A DNA stretch of 64,000 nt, taken from NCBI RefSeq assembly GCF_024199925.1, contig NZ_JANADR010000001.1:3596001-3660000 (forward strand), written 5' to 3'. This DNA comes from Bradyrhizobium sp. CCGUVB1N3. Its GTDB lineage: Bacteria; Pseudomonadota; Alphaproteobacteria; Rhizobiales; Xanthobacteraceae. A program made the translations under genes and the position numbers. Positions 7,825-15,932 of the stretch are shown here, in pieces. The notes beneath the pieces were generated by a model. The model was not told the origin of the DNA. It saw nothing but the letters and a program-made list of their open reading frames with translations, and made no database searches. Position 1 is the stretch's first letter. Each line of letters starts with the position of its first letter.

Positions 7825-8972
7825 CGCGACAGCGCTCCGACGCTTGCCGCCCCACGACGGAGCGGCGCCTCTTCAGAAGCTTCCACCGGCTGCATCAGCG
7901 CGGCAAAGGACGTGCTCCACAGCGTCAGCATCGCGATCGGCACGACGTAATAGGGTGTGAAGACCGGGTGGCTCAGGAAGAAGACGAGATTGACCAGGAG
8001 GTTGCCGGCGGCAACCAGCGCGACCTGGCGCACGCCGCCCTCGCCCGTCAGCAGTAGCCAGGCGGTCGCGCCGATCGCGAGCACGATCAGCCCGAACTGC
8101 ATGTCGTGCAGATACTGGCCGAGCACGCCGAGGCTGAACGCGGGCGCGACGACGTCGGCGCTGCCATAGGTGGTGGCCAGCGGACTGCCGGCGTTGACGG
8201 CCTGGGCCACCAGGGTCGGCGTCATGCCGACAAGGACCGCAGCGCCGAAGCCAAGGCCCTGCGCGAAGGTGATGACCTTACGTGACCACACGAAGGGAAT
8301 ACCGAGGAACAGGAAATAGCCGGCCGCAAGCAGCACATTGGGCAAGCGGAAATTGACGGAGACCCCCAACAGGAGGCCGACCAGCATGATCGGCCACAGG
8401 CTCTGCCGCGCCCTGACCAGCCACCACGCTGTCAAGAATCCCGCGGCGGCGCAGACCGCCATGGTCGGCGCGATCGAATAGCTCGCCTTGGCCGGGTTGA
8501 TCATGAGATAGACGGCGAGCGCGCCGAACACGCCGGCACCCGCAGTCAACGGCAGCGTGGGCGCCGCGAAGATGCCGATTAGCGCAAGGGCACAGACGAT
8601 CAGGCTCGCGCTGACATAGAGCGGCACCACCTGATGCCCGGCCGGAAACAATGCGAGCAGCGCGCCCGTACCGGGCGGATATTGCAGCACGAATTTGTCG
8701 CCCGGCATCGGCGTGTGGCAGGGCCAGCGCGCCGGATCCTGCCATTCGGCGTAGGCGATCTCCTGCAGCTTGCCCCGGAAATAATGATCGTAATCCAGCG
8801 CCGCATTCGTGTTGAATCCACCGATGCCAAAGCGCTGGAACAGATGGGCCTGACGCAGATAGCAGACATCGTCATAGACGCCGCGCGCCTCGTTCCAGCG
8901 CGACATCGTCACGATGTTGCTGGCGAGGATCCCAAGGCAGATCAGGCCGAAGGTAATTTTGAGGCTCTTCAT
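7821..8972 (-). CDS. Polytopic membrane protein, GT-C glycosyltransferase-like
   Basis: The 383-residue protein has about nine or ten hydrophobic segments. After the first (about residues 5-23) comes a periplasmic loop with an acidic pair, Asp34-Asp35, in VYDDVCYLRQAHLF, followed by LDYDHYF. GT-C enzymes that use polyprenyl-phosphate sugars carry catalytic acidic residues in exactly this first loop. I do not recognise a named family, so the GT-C label rests on topology, the acidic pair and the coupled GT2 gene downstream (four-base overlap). Transfer of a sugar to an envelope component on the periplasmic side is the inferred job. Confidence 0.62.
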   Translation of the reverse strand: MKSLKITFGLICLGILASNIVTMSRWNEARGVYDDVCYLRQAHLFQRFGIGGFNTNAALDYDHYFRGKLQEIAYAEWQDPARWPCHTPMPGDKFVLQYPPGTGALLALFPAGHQVVPLYVSASLIVCALALIGIFAAPTLPLTAGAGVFGALAVYLMINPAKASYSIAPTMAVCAAAGFLTAWWLVRARQSLWPIMLVGLLLGVSVNFRLPNVLLAAGYFLFLGIPFVWSRKVITFAQGLGFGAAVLVGMTPTLVAQAVNAGSPLATTYGSADVVAPAFSLGVLGQYLHDMQFGLIVLAIGATAWLLLTGEGGVRQVALVAAGNLLVNLVFFLSHPVFTPYYVVPIAMLTLWSTSFAALMQPVEASEEAPLRRGAASVGALSR

Positions 8973-9024
8973 CCGTGGTCCATGGCGCGCGGGGAACGCG
9001 CCGCCCTAGTAGCATAGCCGCCCA

Positions 9025-9516
9025 TCATCGCCACGTGACAATCTGCGGGCGGCCCTCCAGCACCTCCGCGATCCGCAGCCGCGTGCCGGGCGTGGTGCCC
9101 TCGGGGAGGGCCGAGCTTGCGAAAAACCCGCATTCGACGATCTCGCGGTTGGGCTCCGGCAGGCGGTCCTGGCTGAACTCCCTGACCACATAGACCGCGA
9201 CATGGTCGCGGCGCGAGACGTGGCTGTTGAGGAAGATGCCGTGCAGCACCGCCTCCCCGGTGAGGTCGATATCGCCCTCCTCCTTCAATTCGCGCCGCAT
9301 CGCAGCTTCCATGGTTTCACCGAGATCGACACCGCCGCCCGGCAGATACCAGCCGTCGACATAGCTGTGCCTGACCAGGAAGACGCGATCGTCCCGATCC
9401 AGCACCACAGCGCGGACTCCGAGCGTCATGCCGCGAGCGAGCAGGAAGTAGGAGTGGAAGACACGCCGCAGCAGGTACTCGTATTTCCGTCGCATCTGGT
9501 CCAGACGTGCTGCCAT
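9025..9516 (-). CDS. Nudix hydrolase
   Basis: The 163-residue protein carries a Nudix box at about residues 61-83: Gly61, Glu67, then RELKEE with Arg75, Glu76, Glu79 and Glu80. The consensus glycine near the end is Asp82, a small deviation that leaves the metal-binding glutamates intact. It should hydrolyse a nucleoside diphosphate linked to another moiety, but the substrate cannot be read from sequence. The ATG at 9516 (MAARLDQMRRKYEY) is preferred over a long upstream extension that runs into a repetitive LQGKLQGS stretch. It is divergent from the phosphoesterase that starts at 9623. Confidence 0.88.
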   Translation of the reverse strand: MAARLDQMRRKYEYLLRRVFHSYFLLARGMTLGVRAVVLDRDDRVFLVRHSYVDGWYLPGGGVDLGETMEAAMRRELKEEGDIDLTGEAVLHGIFLNSHVSRRDHVAVYVVREFSQDRLPEPNREIVECGFFASSALPEGTTPGTRLRIAEVLEGRPQIVTWR

Positions 9517-9622
9517 CAGGCTCCTTCCAAGACTCCCTTGAAGCTTTCCTTGAAGCTTTCCTTGCGTCGCAAGACAGACCTTGCCATTACAGCACGGGAA
9601 TAGCGAGGCAATCGCGCATCTG

Positions 9623-10507
9623 ATGGCACCGTTCACACTCGCGCATCTGTCCGACCCGCATCTAGCGCCGATGCCGAGGCCCCGGCTGATCGAGCTCGCG
9701 GGCAAGCGTGCGCTCGGCTATGTCAACTGGGCGCGCAATCGCCACAAATATCAGCGGCGCGAGGTGCTCGACGCGCTGGTCACGGACATGAAGGCGCAAG
9801 GCCCCGACCACATCGCGGTGACGGGAGACCTCGTCAACCTGGCGCTGGAGGCGGAGTTCGCACCAGCGCTGGCCTGGCTCGAAGGCGTCGGTCCGCCGGA
9901 TCGCGTCACCGCGATCCCCGGCAATCACGACGCCTATGTCAGCGCGACCCGCCAGCGCTTTGGCGAAACTTTCCTGGATTACATTGCCGGCGACGAGCCT
10001 GCAGCGAGCTTCTTTCCCGCCGTACGCCGGCGCGGACCGGCGGCGCTGATCAGCCTGTCGACGGCGGTGCCGACGGCACCCCTGATGGCGACGGGCACGC
10101 TCGGCCGCGACCAACTCGCAGCGCTCGCAGCGGTGCTGGCGCGGCTTTCGAGCGAGGACGTCTTTCGCGTTCTGCTCGTGCATCATCCCCTGCGGTCGAA
10201 GTCGCGCCACAAGCGGCTGACCGATTCGGATGCGTTGCTCGCGCTGATCAGGCAGCACGGCGTCGAGCTGATCCTGCACGGCCACGACCACGTGCATTCG
10301 ACGATGTGGTTCGAAGGGCCGAACGGCAACGTGCCGGCGGTCGGCGTGCCCTCGGCCTCGGCGCTGGCGCATGGGCGTTATCCTGCGGCGGCGTATAATC
10401 TGTTCGCCATCGAAAAGGACAATGCCGGCTGGCGCTGCGAGCAGGCCGTGCACAGCCTGGATCATGGATTGCAGGTTCGGCAGATCAAGCATGTGCGGCT
10501 GGTGTGA
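9623..10507 (+). CDS. Calcineurin-like metallophosphoesterase
   Basis: The 294-residue protein has all the family metal motifs: D-x-H (Asp11, His13 in LSDPHL), GD in VTGDLVN, GNHD in IPGNHDAYV, a mid-domain VHHPLR, and GHDH in LHGHDHVH. This predicts a two-metal phosphodiesterase or phosphatase, of the class that includes CpdA-like cyclic-nucleotide phosphodiesterases; the substrate is not determined. The ATG at 9623 places the D-x-H motif at the normal distance from the N-terminus. A short palindromic repeat at 10511-10551 follows the stop. Confidence 0.89.
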   Translation: MAPFTLAHLSDPHLAPMPRPRLIELAGKRALGYVNWARNRHKYQRREVLDALVTDMKAQGPDHIAVTGDLVNLALEAEFAPALAWLEGVGPPDRVTAIPGNHDAYVSATRQRFGETFLDYIAGDEPAASFFPAVRRRGPAALISLSTAVPTAPLMATGTLGRDQLAALAAVLARLSSEDVFRVLLVHHPLRSKSRHKRLTDSDALLALIRQHGVELILHGHDHVHSTMWFEGPNGNVPAVGVPSASALAHGRYPAAAYNLFAIEKDNAGWRCEQAVHSLDHGLQVRQIKHVRLV

Positions 10508-10510
10508 AAC

Positions 10511-10551
10511 TGTCATTCCGGGGCATGCGAAGCATGAACCCGGAATGACGG
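10511..10551. repeat. Palindromic repeat, family A (short form)
   Basis: A 41-base inverted repeat with outer arms GTCATTCCGG and CCGGAATGAC around a short inner GCATGCGAAGCATG hairpin. Similar copies lie at 24877-24969, 45093-45204, 45964-46005 and 51249-51328. It lies between the converging phosphoesterase (stop 10507) and the gene ending at 10561, where it could act as a bidirectional terminator. Confidence 0.85.
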
Positions 10552-10560
10552 TGCTGTTGC

Positions 10561-11115
10561 TCACCAGCTCTGCAAGACCGCAAGCACGGCGACGCCGAAC
10601 AGGGCGGCGGCACCGAGGATGAAGCCGAGCAGGAAGGGCCAGATGCGCGAGCGGCGCGGCTTTTCCGGCTCCGCCGCCTTCGGCTCGGGCGGCACGACCA
10701 TCGCGTGCTCGCGCTCGATCATGCGGCGGGCGACGTAGTCCGTCACCGCATCGACGATGACCGCGGTGTCATGCGATTCGGCGAGCACGATACGGCCGAA
10801 GCGGGTGTCCTGGACGAAGCGATACATCCGCTTGTCGCGTCCCATCATGATGTGGGCAACGACGTCGATCCACAGCCGCGGCGTGTCGCCCTGGCTGACG
10901 CCGCGGTCGAACAGGTCGATCTGCTCCGGGACCTGCGCGAACAAGGGATCGAGCGCGTCGTTGAGGATCTCCAGCCGTGCCACCTCGGCATCGCGCAGAT
11001 CCACGACGACGCCGGTCCGGTCGGCGGCCTCGATCCGCGCCCGCAACAGCGCATCGCGCAGCCGCACGGTGCGCGGCTGGCTGGGATTGGTCCCGCTAAT
11101 CTCGGGCTCTGACAT
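10561..11115 (-). CDS. Conserved hypothetical protein with C-terminal membrane anchor
   Basis: The 184-residue protein has a soluble, charged N-terminal region (about residues 1-145, including LRDALLRARIEAADRTG, DLRDAEVARLEIL and RMYRFVQDTRFGRIVLAES). A proline- and charge-rich linker (VVPPEPKAAEPEKPRRSR) follows, then a single hydrophobic helix at about 158-181. The basic residues before the helix suggest the soluble part faces the cytoplasm. I do not recognise a functional family. No operon partner is evident: the spacer to the upstream DUF4170 gene holds that gene's terminator. Confidence 0.75.
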   Translation of the reverse strand: MSEPEISGTNPSQPRTVRLRDALLRARIEAADRTGVVVDLRDAEVARLEILNDALDPLFAQVPEQIDLFDRGVSQGDTPRLWIDVVAHIMMGRDKRMYRFVQDTRFGRIVLAESHDTAVIVDAVTDYVARRMIEREHAMVVPPEPKAAEPEKPRRSRIWPFLLGFILGAAALFGVAVLAVLQSW

Positions 11116-11226
11116 TTTCGGCCTCGTAACTCGACTGGCGCCGTTAACCTATCAGCAACCATGATCTTCGCAAAGGCCGTATAATTCCAGATACTTACGC
11201 CGTCCAAAGACGGTTTTCCCTGTCCC

Positions 11227-11270
11227 AAAAACAGACGACCCCACCCAGGCAGAGCCTGGATGGGATCGTC
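11227..11270 (-). terminator. Rho-independent terminator of the DUF4170 gene
   Basis: On the minus strand an imperfect hairpin (ACGATCCCATCCAGGC pairing with CCTGGGTGGGGTCGT around TCTG) is followed within a few bases by TGTTTTTGG. It lies 37 bases past the stop at 11307. Confidence 0.65.
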
Positions 11271-11306
11271 CGTCCTTGGACGTTTCTTGATTTGAACGGC
11301 AGCGCC

Positions 11307-11519
11307 TTAGGCTGCCGGAGCGCGTTGGGGTTCTTCCACGATGGAGAAGCGAACGCCGGCCTTGTGGCGGTTCTCTTCCGAGACCACCCGCCAGGCGTCC
11401 TCGGCTTCCTTACGGGTCTTGAACGGACCCTGCACCTGGGCCGAGCCTTCCACGAGCTTGTGGAAGTTCATCGAACCGAACTCGCCGCCGATCACCCAGA
11501 AATTGCTGCCTTTGCTCAT
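11307..11519 (-). CDS. DUF4170 domain-containing small protein
   Basis: The 70-residue protein begins MSKGSNFWVIGGEFGSMNFHKL and continues with GPFKTRKEAEDAWRVVSEENRHKA, which fits the DUF4170 family of small alphaproteobacterial proteins of unknown function. The ATG at 11519 is chosen because the upstream extension of seven residues has no homologous character. It lies immediately downstream of aceA on the same strand, 23 bases past nothing but a spacer (aceA ends at 11543), so read-through from aceA is possible. A good terminator follows at 11227-11270. Confidence 0.78.
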   Translation of the reverse strand: MSKGSNFWVIGGEFGSMNFHKLVEGSAQVQGPFKTRKEAEDAWRVVSEENRHKAGVRFSIVEEPQRAPAA

Positions 11520-11542
11520 TGTCAGTCTCCTCACGTCCACCG

Positions 11543-13180
11543 TTAGCCGAACTGGTTCATCGTGTTGTGGGCGCCGCCCGCCTTCAGGGCAGCCTCGCCG
11601 GCGAAGTACTCCTTGTGGTCGTCGCCGATGTCGGAGCCCGCCATGTTCTGATGCTTCACGCAGGCGATGCCCTGACGGATCTCGGCGCGCTGGACGTTCT
11701 TCACATAGCCCAGCATGCCCTGCTCGCCGAAATATTCCCTGGCGAGATTGTCGGTGGACAGAGCGGCCGTGTGATAGGTCGGCAGCGTGATCAGATGGTG
11801 GAAGATGCCGGCGCGCTTGGCCGAATCGGCCTGGAAGGTCCGGATCCGCTCGTCGGCTTCGATCGCCAGCGGCGTGTTGTCGTATTCCGCCTTCATCAGC
11901 TCCGCACGGCTGTACTTGCTGACATCCTTGCCGGCTTCCTTCATCGCGTCATAGACCTGCCAACGGAAGTTGAGCGTCCAGTTGAAGGACGGCGAGTTGT
12001 TGTAGGCCAGCTTCGCGTTCGGGATCACCTTGCGGATGCGGTCGACCATCTTGGCGATCTGCTCGATATGCGGCTTCTCGGTCTCGATCCACAACAGGTC
12101 AGCGCCGTTCTGCAGCGAGGTGATGCAGTCGAGCACGCAGCGATCTTCGCCGGTGCCGGGGCGGAACTGATAGAGGTTGCTGGCGAGGCGCTTGGGACGC
12201 ATCATCTTGCCGTTCTGGTTGATGATGACGTCGCCGTTGCGGGCGTTCGCCGCCGTCACCTCCTCGCAATCCAGGAAGCTGTTGTACTGATCGCCGATGT
12301 CGCCGGGCTTGTGGCTGACGGCAATCTGCTGCGTGAGGCCGGCGCCGAGCGAGTCGGTGCGGGTCACGATGATGCCGTCCTCGACGCCTAGTTCGAGGAA
12401 AGCATGGCGACAGGCGCGGATCTTCGCCAGGAAGACCTCGTGCGGCACGGTGACCTTGCCGTCCTGGTGGCCGCACTGCTTCTCGTCCGAGACCTGGTTT
12501 TCGATCTGGAGCGCGCAGGCGCCCGCCTCGATCATCTTCTTGGCGAGCAGATAGGTCGCCTCGGCATTACCGAAGCCGGCATCGATGTCGGCGATGACGG
12601 GCACGACGTGGGTCCGGAAGTTGTCGATCTTCTCGATCAGCGCCTTTTCCTTCGCCTTGTCGCCTTCCTTGCGGGCGGCATCCAAGCTGCGGAAGATATC
12701 GTTGAGCTCGCGGGAGTCCGCCTGACGCAGGAACGTGTAGAGCTCCTCGATCAGGGCCGGCACCGAGGTCTTCTCGTGCATCGACTGGTCGGGCAGCGGT
12801 CCGAACTCCGAGCGCAGCGCGGCGATCATCCAGCCCGAGAGGTACAAATAGCGGCGATCGGTCGTGCCGAAGTGCTTCTTGACCGAGACCAGCTTCTGCT
12901 GGGCGATGAAGCCATGCCAGCAGCCGAGGGACTGGGTGTACTTGGTGCTGTCAGCGTCATAGGCGGCCATGTCGGCGCGCATCAGCGCCGCAGTGTAGCG
13001 GGCAACGTCCAGGCCGGTCTTGAAGCGGTTCTGCAGGCGCATGCGCGCCACGGCTTCGGCGGTCACGCCGTTCCAGGTCTCCTTGGTCTTGAGGAGCGCT
13101 TCGGCCGCCTCAATCTCGCTCTGATAGGAAGCCGGTCCCTGGATGGCCCGGTCGCTGATCTCGCGCGGTTGGAAATTCAT
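11543..13180 (-). CDS. aceA: Isocitrate lyase
   Basis: The 545-residue enzyme cleaves isocitrate to succinate and glyoxylate, the first step of the glyoxylate shunt needed for growth on acetate and fatty acids. The catalytic loop is KQCGH at residues 234-238 (Cys236), and the metal-site stretch ADIDAGFG lies at 197-204. The length fits the longer isocitrate lyase type with an inserted helical region (about 135-190) rather than the 430-residue enterobacterial form. The start at 13180 gives MNFQPREISDRAIQGP; upstream in-frame codons are rejected as leader sequence. It is divergent from the RamB/ScfR-type regulator at 13427, and the 246-base spacer contains a TTTGTAAAA direct repeat. Confidence 0.96.
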   Translation of the reverse strand: MNFQPREISDRAIQGPASYQSEIEAAEALLKTKETWNGVTAEAVARMRLQNRFKTGLDVARYTAALMRADMAAYDADSTKYTQSLGCWHGFIAQQKLVSVKKHFGTTDRRYLYLSGWMIAALRSEFGPLPDQSMHEKTSVPALIEELYTFLRQADSRELNDIFRSLDAARKEGDKAKEKALIEKIDNFRTHVVPVIADIDAGFGNAEATYLLAKKMIEAGACALQIENQVSDEKQCGHQDGKVTVPHEVFLAKIRACRHAFLELGVEDGIIVTRTDSLGAGLTQQIAVSHKPGDIGDQYNSFLDCEEVTAANARNGDVIINQNGKMMRPKRLASNLYQFRPGTGEDRCVLDCITSLQNGADLLWIETEKPHIEQIAKMVDRIRKVIPNAKLAYNNSPSFNWTLNFRWQVYDAMKEAGKDVSKYSRAELMKAEYDNTPLAIEADERIRTFQADSAKRAGIFHHLITLPTYHTAALSTDNLAREYFGEQGMLGYVKNVQRAEIRQGIACVKHQNMAGSDIGDDHKEYFAGEAALKAGGAHNTMNQFG

Positions 13181-13361
13181 ATCCGTGATCCCTTGGCTGG
13201 CGACAAATTGCAGCGTCTGTGTTCGCCGTTCTTGTCGACATTCTTGACAGTGCATTGCGAAATGCGTGCTGAGAGCTAAACGCGAGAATCCATATCTCGT
13301 ACAGTAGGCTTGTATTCGAATGGTGATGTCATGTAACATAAGAACATGTCACATGTGTTAT

Positions 13362-13379
13362 TTTGTAAAATTTGTAAAA
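13362..13379. promoter_or_regulatory. Direct repeat TTTGTAAAA, candidate RamB/ScfR-type site
   Basis: Two adjacent copies of TTTGTAAAA (13362-13370 and 13371-13379) lie between aceA (start 13180) and the divergent regulator (start 13427). RamB sites known from corynebacteria are built around TTTGCAAA-like cores, and this repeat is close to that. The spacer also holds ACATGT words near 13344-13357. Binding is inferred. Confidence 0.4.
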
Positions 13380-13426
13380 ACATTGGGTCAATGAGGCTGT
13401 CCTTATCGCCTCCGGAGAAGCGCTGA

Positions 13427-14872
13427 ATGGCTACCGATTCCGGCAAAAAACTCTTCGTCGGCCCGCGCTTCCGGCGGATCCGGCAGCAATTGGGGCTGTC
13501 GCAGACCCAGATCGCCGAGGGGCTCGGGATCTCGCCGAGCTACATCAACCTGATCGAGCGCAACCAGCGCCCGGTGACCGCCCAGATCCTGCTGCGGCTG
13601 GCCGAGACCTACGACCTCGACCTGCGCGACCTCGCCACCGCCGACGAAGACCGCTTCTTCGCCGAGCTGAACGAGATCTTTTCCGATCCTCTGTTCCGCC
13701 AGATCGACGTACCCAAGCAGGAGCTGCGCGACCTCGCCGAGCTCTGCCCCGGCGTCACCCATGCACTGCAACGGCTCTACGCCGCCTATACCGAGGCGCG
13801 CCAGGGCGAGACGCTGGCGGCCGCGCAGATGGCCGATCGCGACGTCGGCACGCGCTATGAGGCCAATCCGGTCGAACGCGTTCGCGAGCTGATCGAGGCC
13901 AACCGCAACTATTTCCCGGAGCTCGAACAGGCCGCAGAAAGCCTGCGCGACGAATTGAACGTCCCGGCCGAAGGGCTTTACGCCGCCCTCGTGACGCGGT
14001 TGCGCGAAAAGCATTCGGTGCAGACCCGCATCATGCCGGTCGACGTGATGCGCGAGACCTTGCGGCGCTTCGACCGCCATCGCCGCCAGCTCCTGATCTC
14101 CGAGCTGGTCGATCCGCCCGGCCGCGCATTCCAGCTTGCGTTCCAGCTCGGGCTCGGTGAATGCGCCCAGCATCTCGAAACCATCATCGGTCGCGCCGGG
14201 CCGCTGGACGATGCGCCGCGGCGCCTGTTCCGCATCACGCTGGGCAATTATTTCGCCGCCGCCGTGATGATGCCCTACCAGCCGTTCCTCGCGGCAGCGG
14301 ACGCGCTGAACTACGACATCCACGTGCTGGCGCAGCGCTTCAATTCCGGCTTCGAGCAGGTCTGCCACCGCCTGACAACGTTGCAGAGGCCGAACGCGCG
14401 TGGCATCCCCTTCTTCCTGCTCCGCGTCGACAATGCCGGAAACGTCTCAAAACGCTTTTCCTCCGGGACCTTCCCGTTCTCGAAATTCGGCGGCACCTGC
14501 CCTTTGTGGAACGTGCATTCGACCTTCGACACGCCGGACCGGCTTCTGAAGCAGGTGATCGAGCTGCCCGACGGCACGCGCTACTTCTCGATCGCGCAGA
14601 TGGTGCGCCGGCCCGTCGCGCCCCACCCTCTGCCGCAGCCGCGCTTTGCCATCGGTCTCGGCTGCGAGATCCGCCACGCCTCGCGCCTCGTTTACGCCGC
14701 CGGCATGGATCTCGAGAAGGCCGAAGGCACGCCGATCGGCGTCAACTGCCGCCTCTGCGAGCGCGAAAACTGCGCCCAGCGCGCCGAGCCGCCGATCACG
14801 CGCACGCTGATCCTGGATGAGACGACAAGGCGGGTGTCGAGCTTCGCGTTCTCGAATGCGCGGGAGTTGTGA
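13427..14872 (+). CDS. RamB/ScfR-type XRE regulator of acetate/short-chain acyl-CoA metabolism
   Basis: The 481-residue protein has an XRE helix-turn-helix at about residues 12-66 (LSQTQIAEGLGISPSYINLIERNQRP), a middle IrrE/M78-like domain, and a C-terminal domain with a cysteine cluster, CRLC at 441-444 and Cys449. In M78 peptidases the middle domain holds HExxH; here the equivalent stretch FQLAFQLGL lacks it, so it is a sensor rather than a protease. Family members (RamB, and rhizobial regulators annotated as short-chain fatty acyl-CoA regulators) control isocitrate lyase and acetate use. Divergence from aceA supports the same role here. A GGAGAAG ribosome site precedes the ATG. Confidence 0.88.
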   Translation: MATDSGKKLFVGPRFRRIRQQLGLSQTQIAEGLGISPSYINLIERNQRPVTAQILLRLAETYDLDLRDLATADEDRFFAELNEIFSDPLFRQIDVPKQELRDLAELCPGVTHALQRLYAAYTEARQGETLAAAQMADRDVGTRYEANPVERVRELIEANRNYFPELEQAAESLRDELNVPAEGLYAALVTRLREKHSVQTRIMPVDVMRETLRRFDRHRRQLLISELVDPPGRAFQLAFQLGLGECAQHLETIIGRAGPLDDAPRRLFRITLGNYFAAAVMMPYQPFLAAADALNYDIHVLAQRFNSGFEQVCHRLTTLQRPNARGIPFFLLRVDNAGNVSKRFSSGTFPFSKFGGTCPLWNVHSTFDTPDRLLKQVIELPDGTRYFSIAQMVRRPVAPHPLPQPRFAIGLGCEIRHASRLVYAAGMDLEKAEGTPIGVNCRLCERENCAQRAEPPITRTLILDETTRRVSSFAFSNAREL

Positions 14873-14913
14873 GGGGCGTGCAATTAGCGGCTGAGCGCAC
14901 GCCATACATTCCG

Positions 14914-15048
14914 GTGTCGTCCCGGACAAGCGAAGCGCAGATCCGGGACCCATAACCACAAGATTGCGTTTGGCGAAGATTCGCAATTGCGATCTCGCGC
15001 CACAACTACTCCCTGGGGTTATGGGTCCCGGCCTTCGCCGGGACGACG
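14914..15048. repeat. Palindromic repeat, family C
   Basis: A 135-base inverted repeat: GTGTCGTCCCGG at the left pairs with CCGGGACGACG at the right, and inside them GGGACCCATAACC pairs with GGTTATGGGTCCC. It lies between the converging regulator (stop 14872) and the gene ending at 15077. Confidence 0.8.
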
Positions 15049-15076
15049 ACGGGAGAGAGAGCGCCGCAACGAACTC

Positions 15077-15370
15077 CTACGCCAGCGTATGCACGATCAC
15101 CGGGCCTGCGGCGGCACTGGCATGGCCGGCGAGAAGCGGGCCCAGATCCTTCTCGATCCAGGCGATCGCGCGCCGGTTCGCCTCCTCCGCCTGCTCGAAC
15201 TTGTCGAAGATGGAGATCGCGGTCACCGTGTCGTCGCCGGCATAGACCACGTAATAGGCACGAAAACCGTCGACATCGCTGATGATGGGAACCGCGCCTT
15301 CCTTGATCCGGCGCGCCAGCTCCTCCGCGCTCCCGCTTTTCGCCTTGGCCTGACGGATGGCGGCATACAT
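15077..15370 (-). CDS. ABM-like dimeric alpha/beta-barrel protein
   Basis: The 97-residue protein has the beta-alpha-beta pattern of the antibiotic biosynthesis monooxygenase/EthD superfamily: MYAAIRQAKAKSG, a helix (AEELARRIKEG), VDGFRAYYVVYAGDDTVTAISIFD, then a second helix ending AIAWIEKDLGPLL. Such proteins are small homodimers with varied or unknown functions; no cofactor site is visible. The ATG at 15370 follows an AGGAGG-like ribosome site on the minus strand. There is no operon partner. Confidence 0.72.
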   Translation of the reverse strand: MYAAIRQAKAKSGSAEELARRIKEGAVPIISDVDGFRAYYVVYAGDDTVTAISIFDKFEQAEEANRRAIAWIEKDLGPLLAGHASAAAGPVIVHTLA

Positions 15371-15562
15371 GGGATCCTCCTTCCGGCTCGCTGCTCTGGG
15401 GCCTGGTGCCCTGCGGCGATGTTACGCCGAAGCGCGCAGCCGATCCACGCCCTCGCGCGAAGTTGTGCAAGCGATCTGCCCGCCCCTTCACATTGCCGTC
15501 CGGATGCGGCATCTGCATAGTCGCGCGCGACAATCGTGACCGTTACCAAGAGGACAAAAGAC

Positions 15563-15922
15563 ATGGCGGACGCCGACCTGGATGTCGTGATCCGGCAACT
15601 GGCAAGACAGCTCCACACGGGCCTGATGGCCCGCGCCAAGGAGCGGCGGGATCGCTTCAATACCCTGGCGGCCAAGGCCAAGGGCAAGGACGCCCGTGAG
15701 CGCTACAAGCTGATCGCGAAGAACACCATGGAGCAGGCCACCTCTGCGGCCAAGCGCCTCCAGATGTCCGCCGACAACGTCGCCGACAGCTACGCAAGGT
15801 CGATGCGCCTCGCAGCAACTGCCGCCGCCGAGACGGTTGAGAAGAAGCAGGCGGCTGAGAAGAAGCCGGCGAAAGAAAAGCCGGCGGGCAAGAAGAAGCC
15901 TGCAAAAAAGAAGGCCAAGTAA
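15563..15922 (+). CDS. Small basic protein with a histone H1-like Lys/Ala/Pro tail
   Basis: The 119-residue protein has a helical N-terminal part (about residues 1-90; LDVVIRQLARQLHTGLMARAKERRDRF and later NTMEQATSAAKRLQMSADNV). A tail at about 91-119 is built of KK, AEKKPAKEKP and GKKKPAKKKAK words, with 13 lysines in 29 residues. Such tails are seen in bacterial histone H1-like and AlgP-like DNA-binding proteins. The ATG at 15563 is preferred over a GTG at 15536 because AAGAGGA lies eight bases upstream of it. Nucleic-acid binding is inferred from composition alone. Confidence 0.72.
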   Translation: MADADLDVVIRQLARQLHTGLMARAKERRDRFNTLAAKAKGKDARERYKLIAKNTMEQATSAAKRLQMSADNVADSYARSMRLAATAAAETVEKKQAAEKKPAKEKPAGKKKPAKKKAK

Positions 15923-15932
15923 CTGCCCTGCC

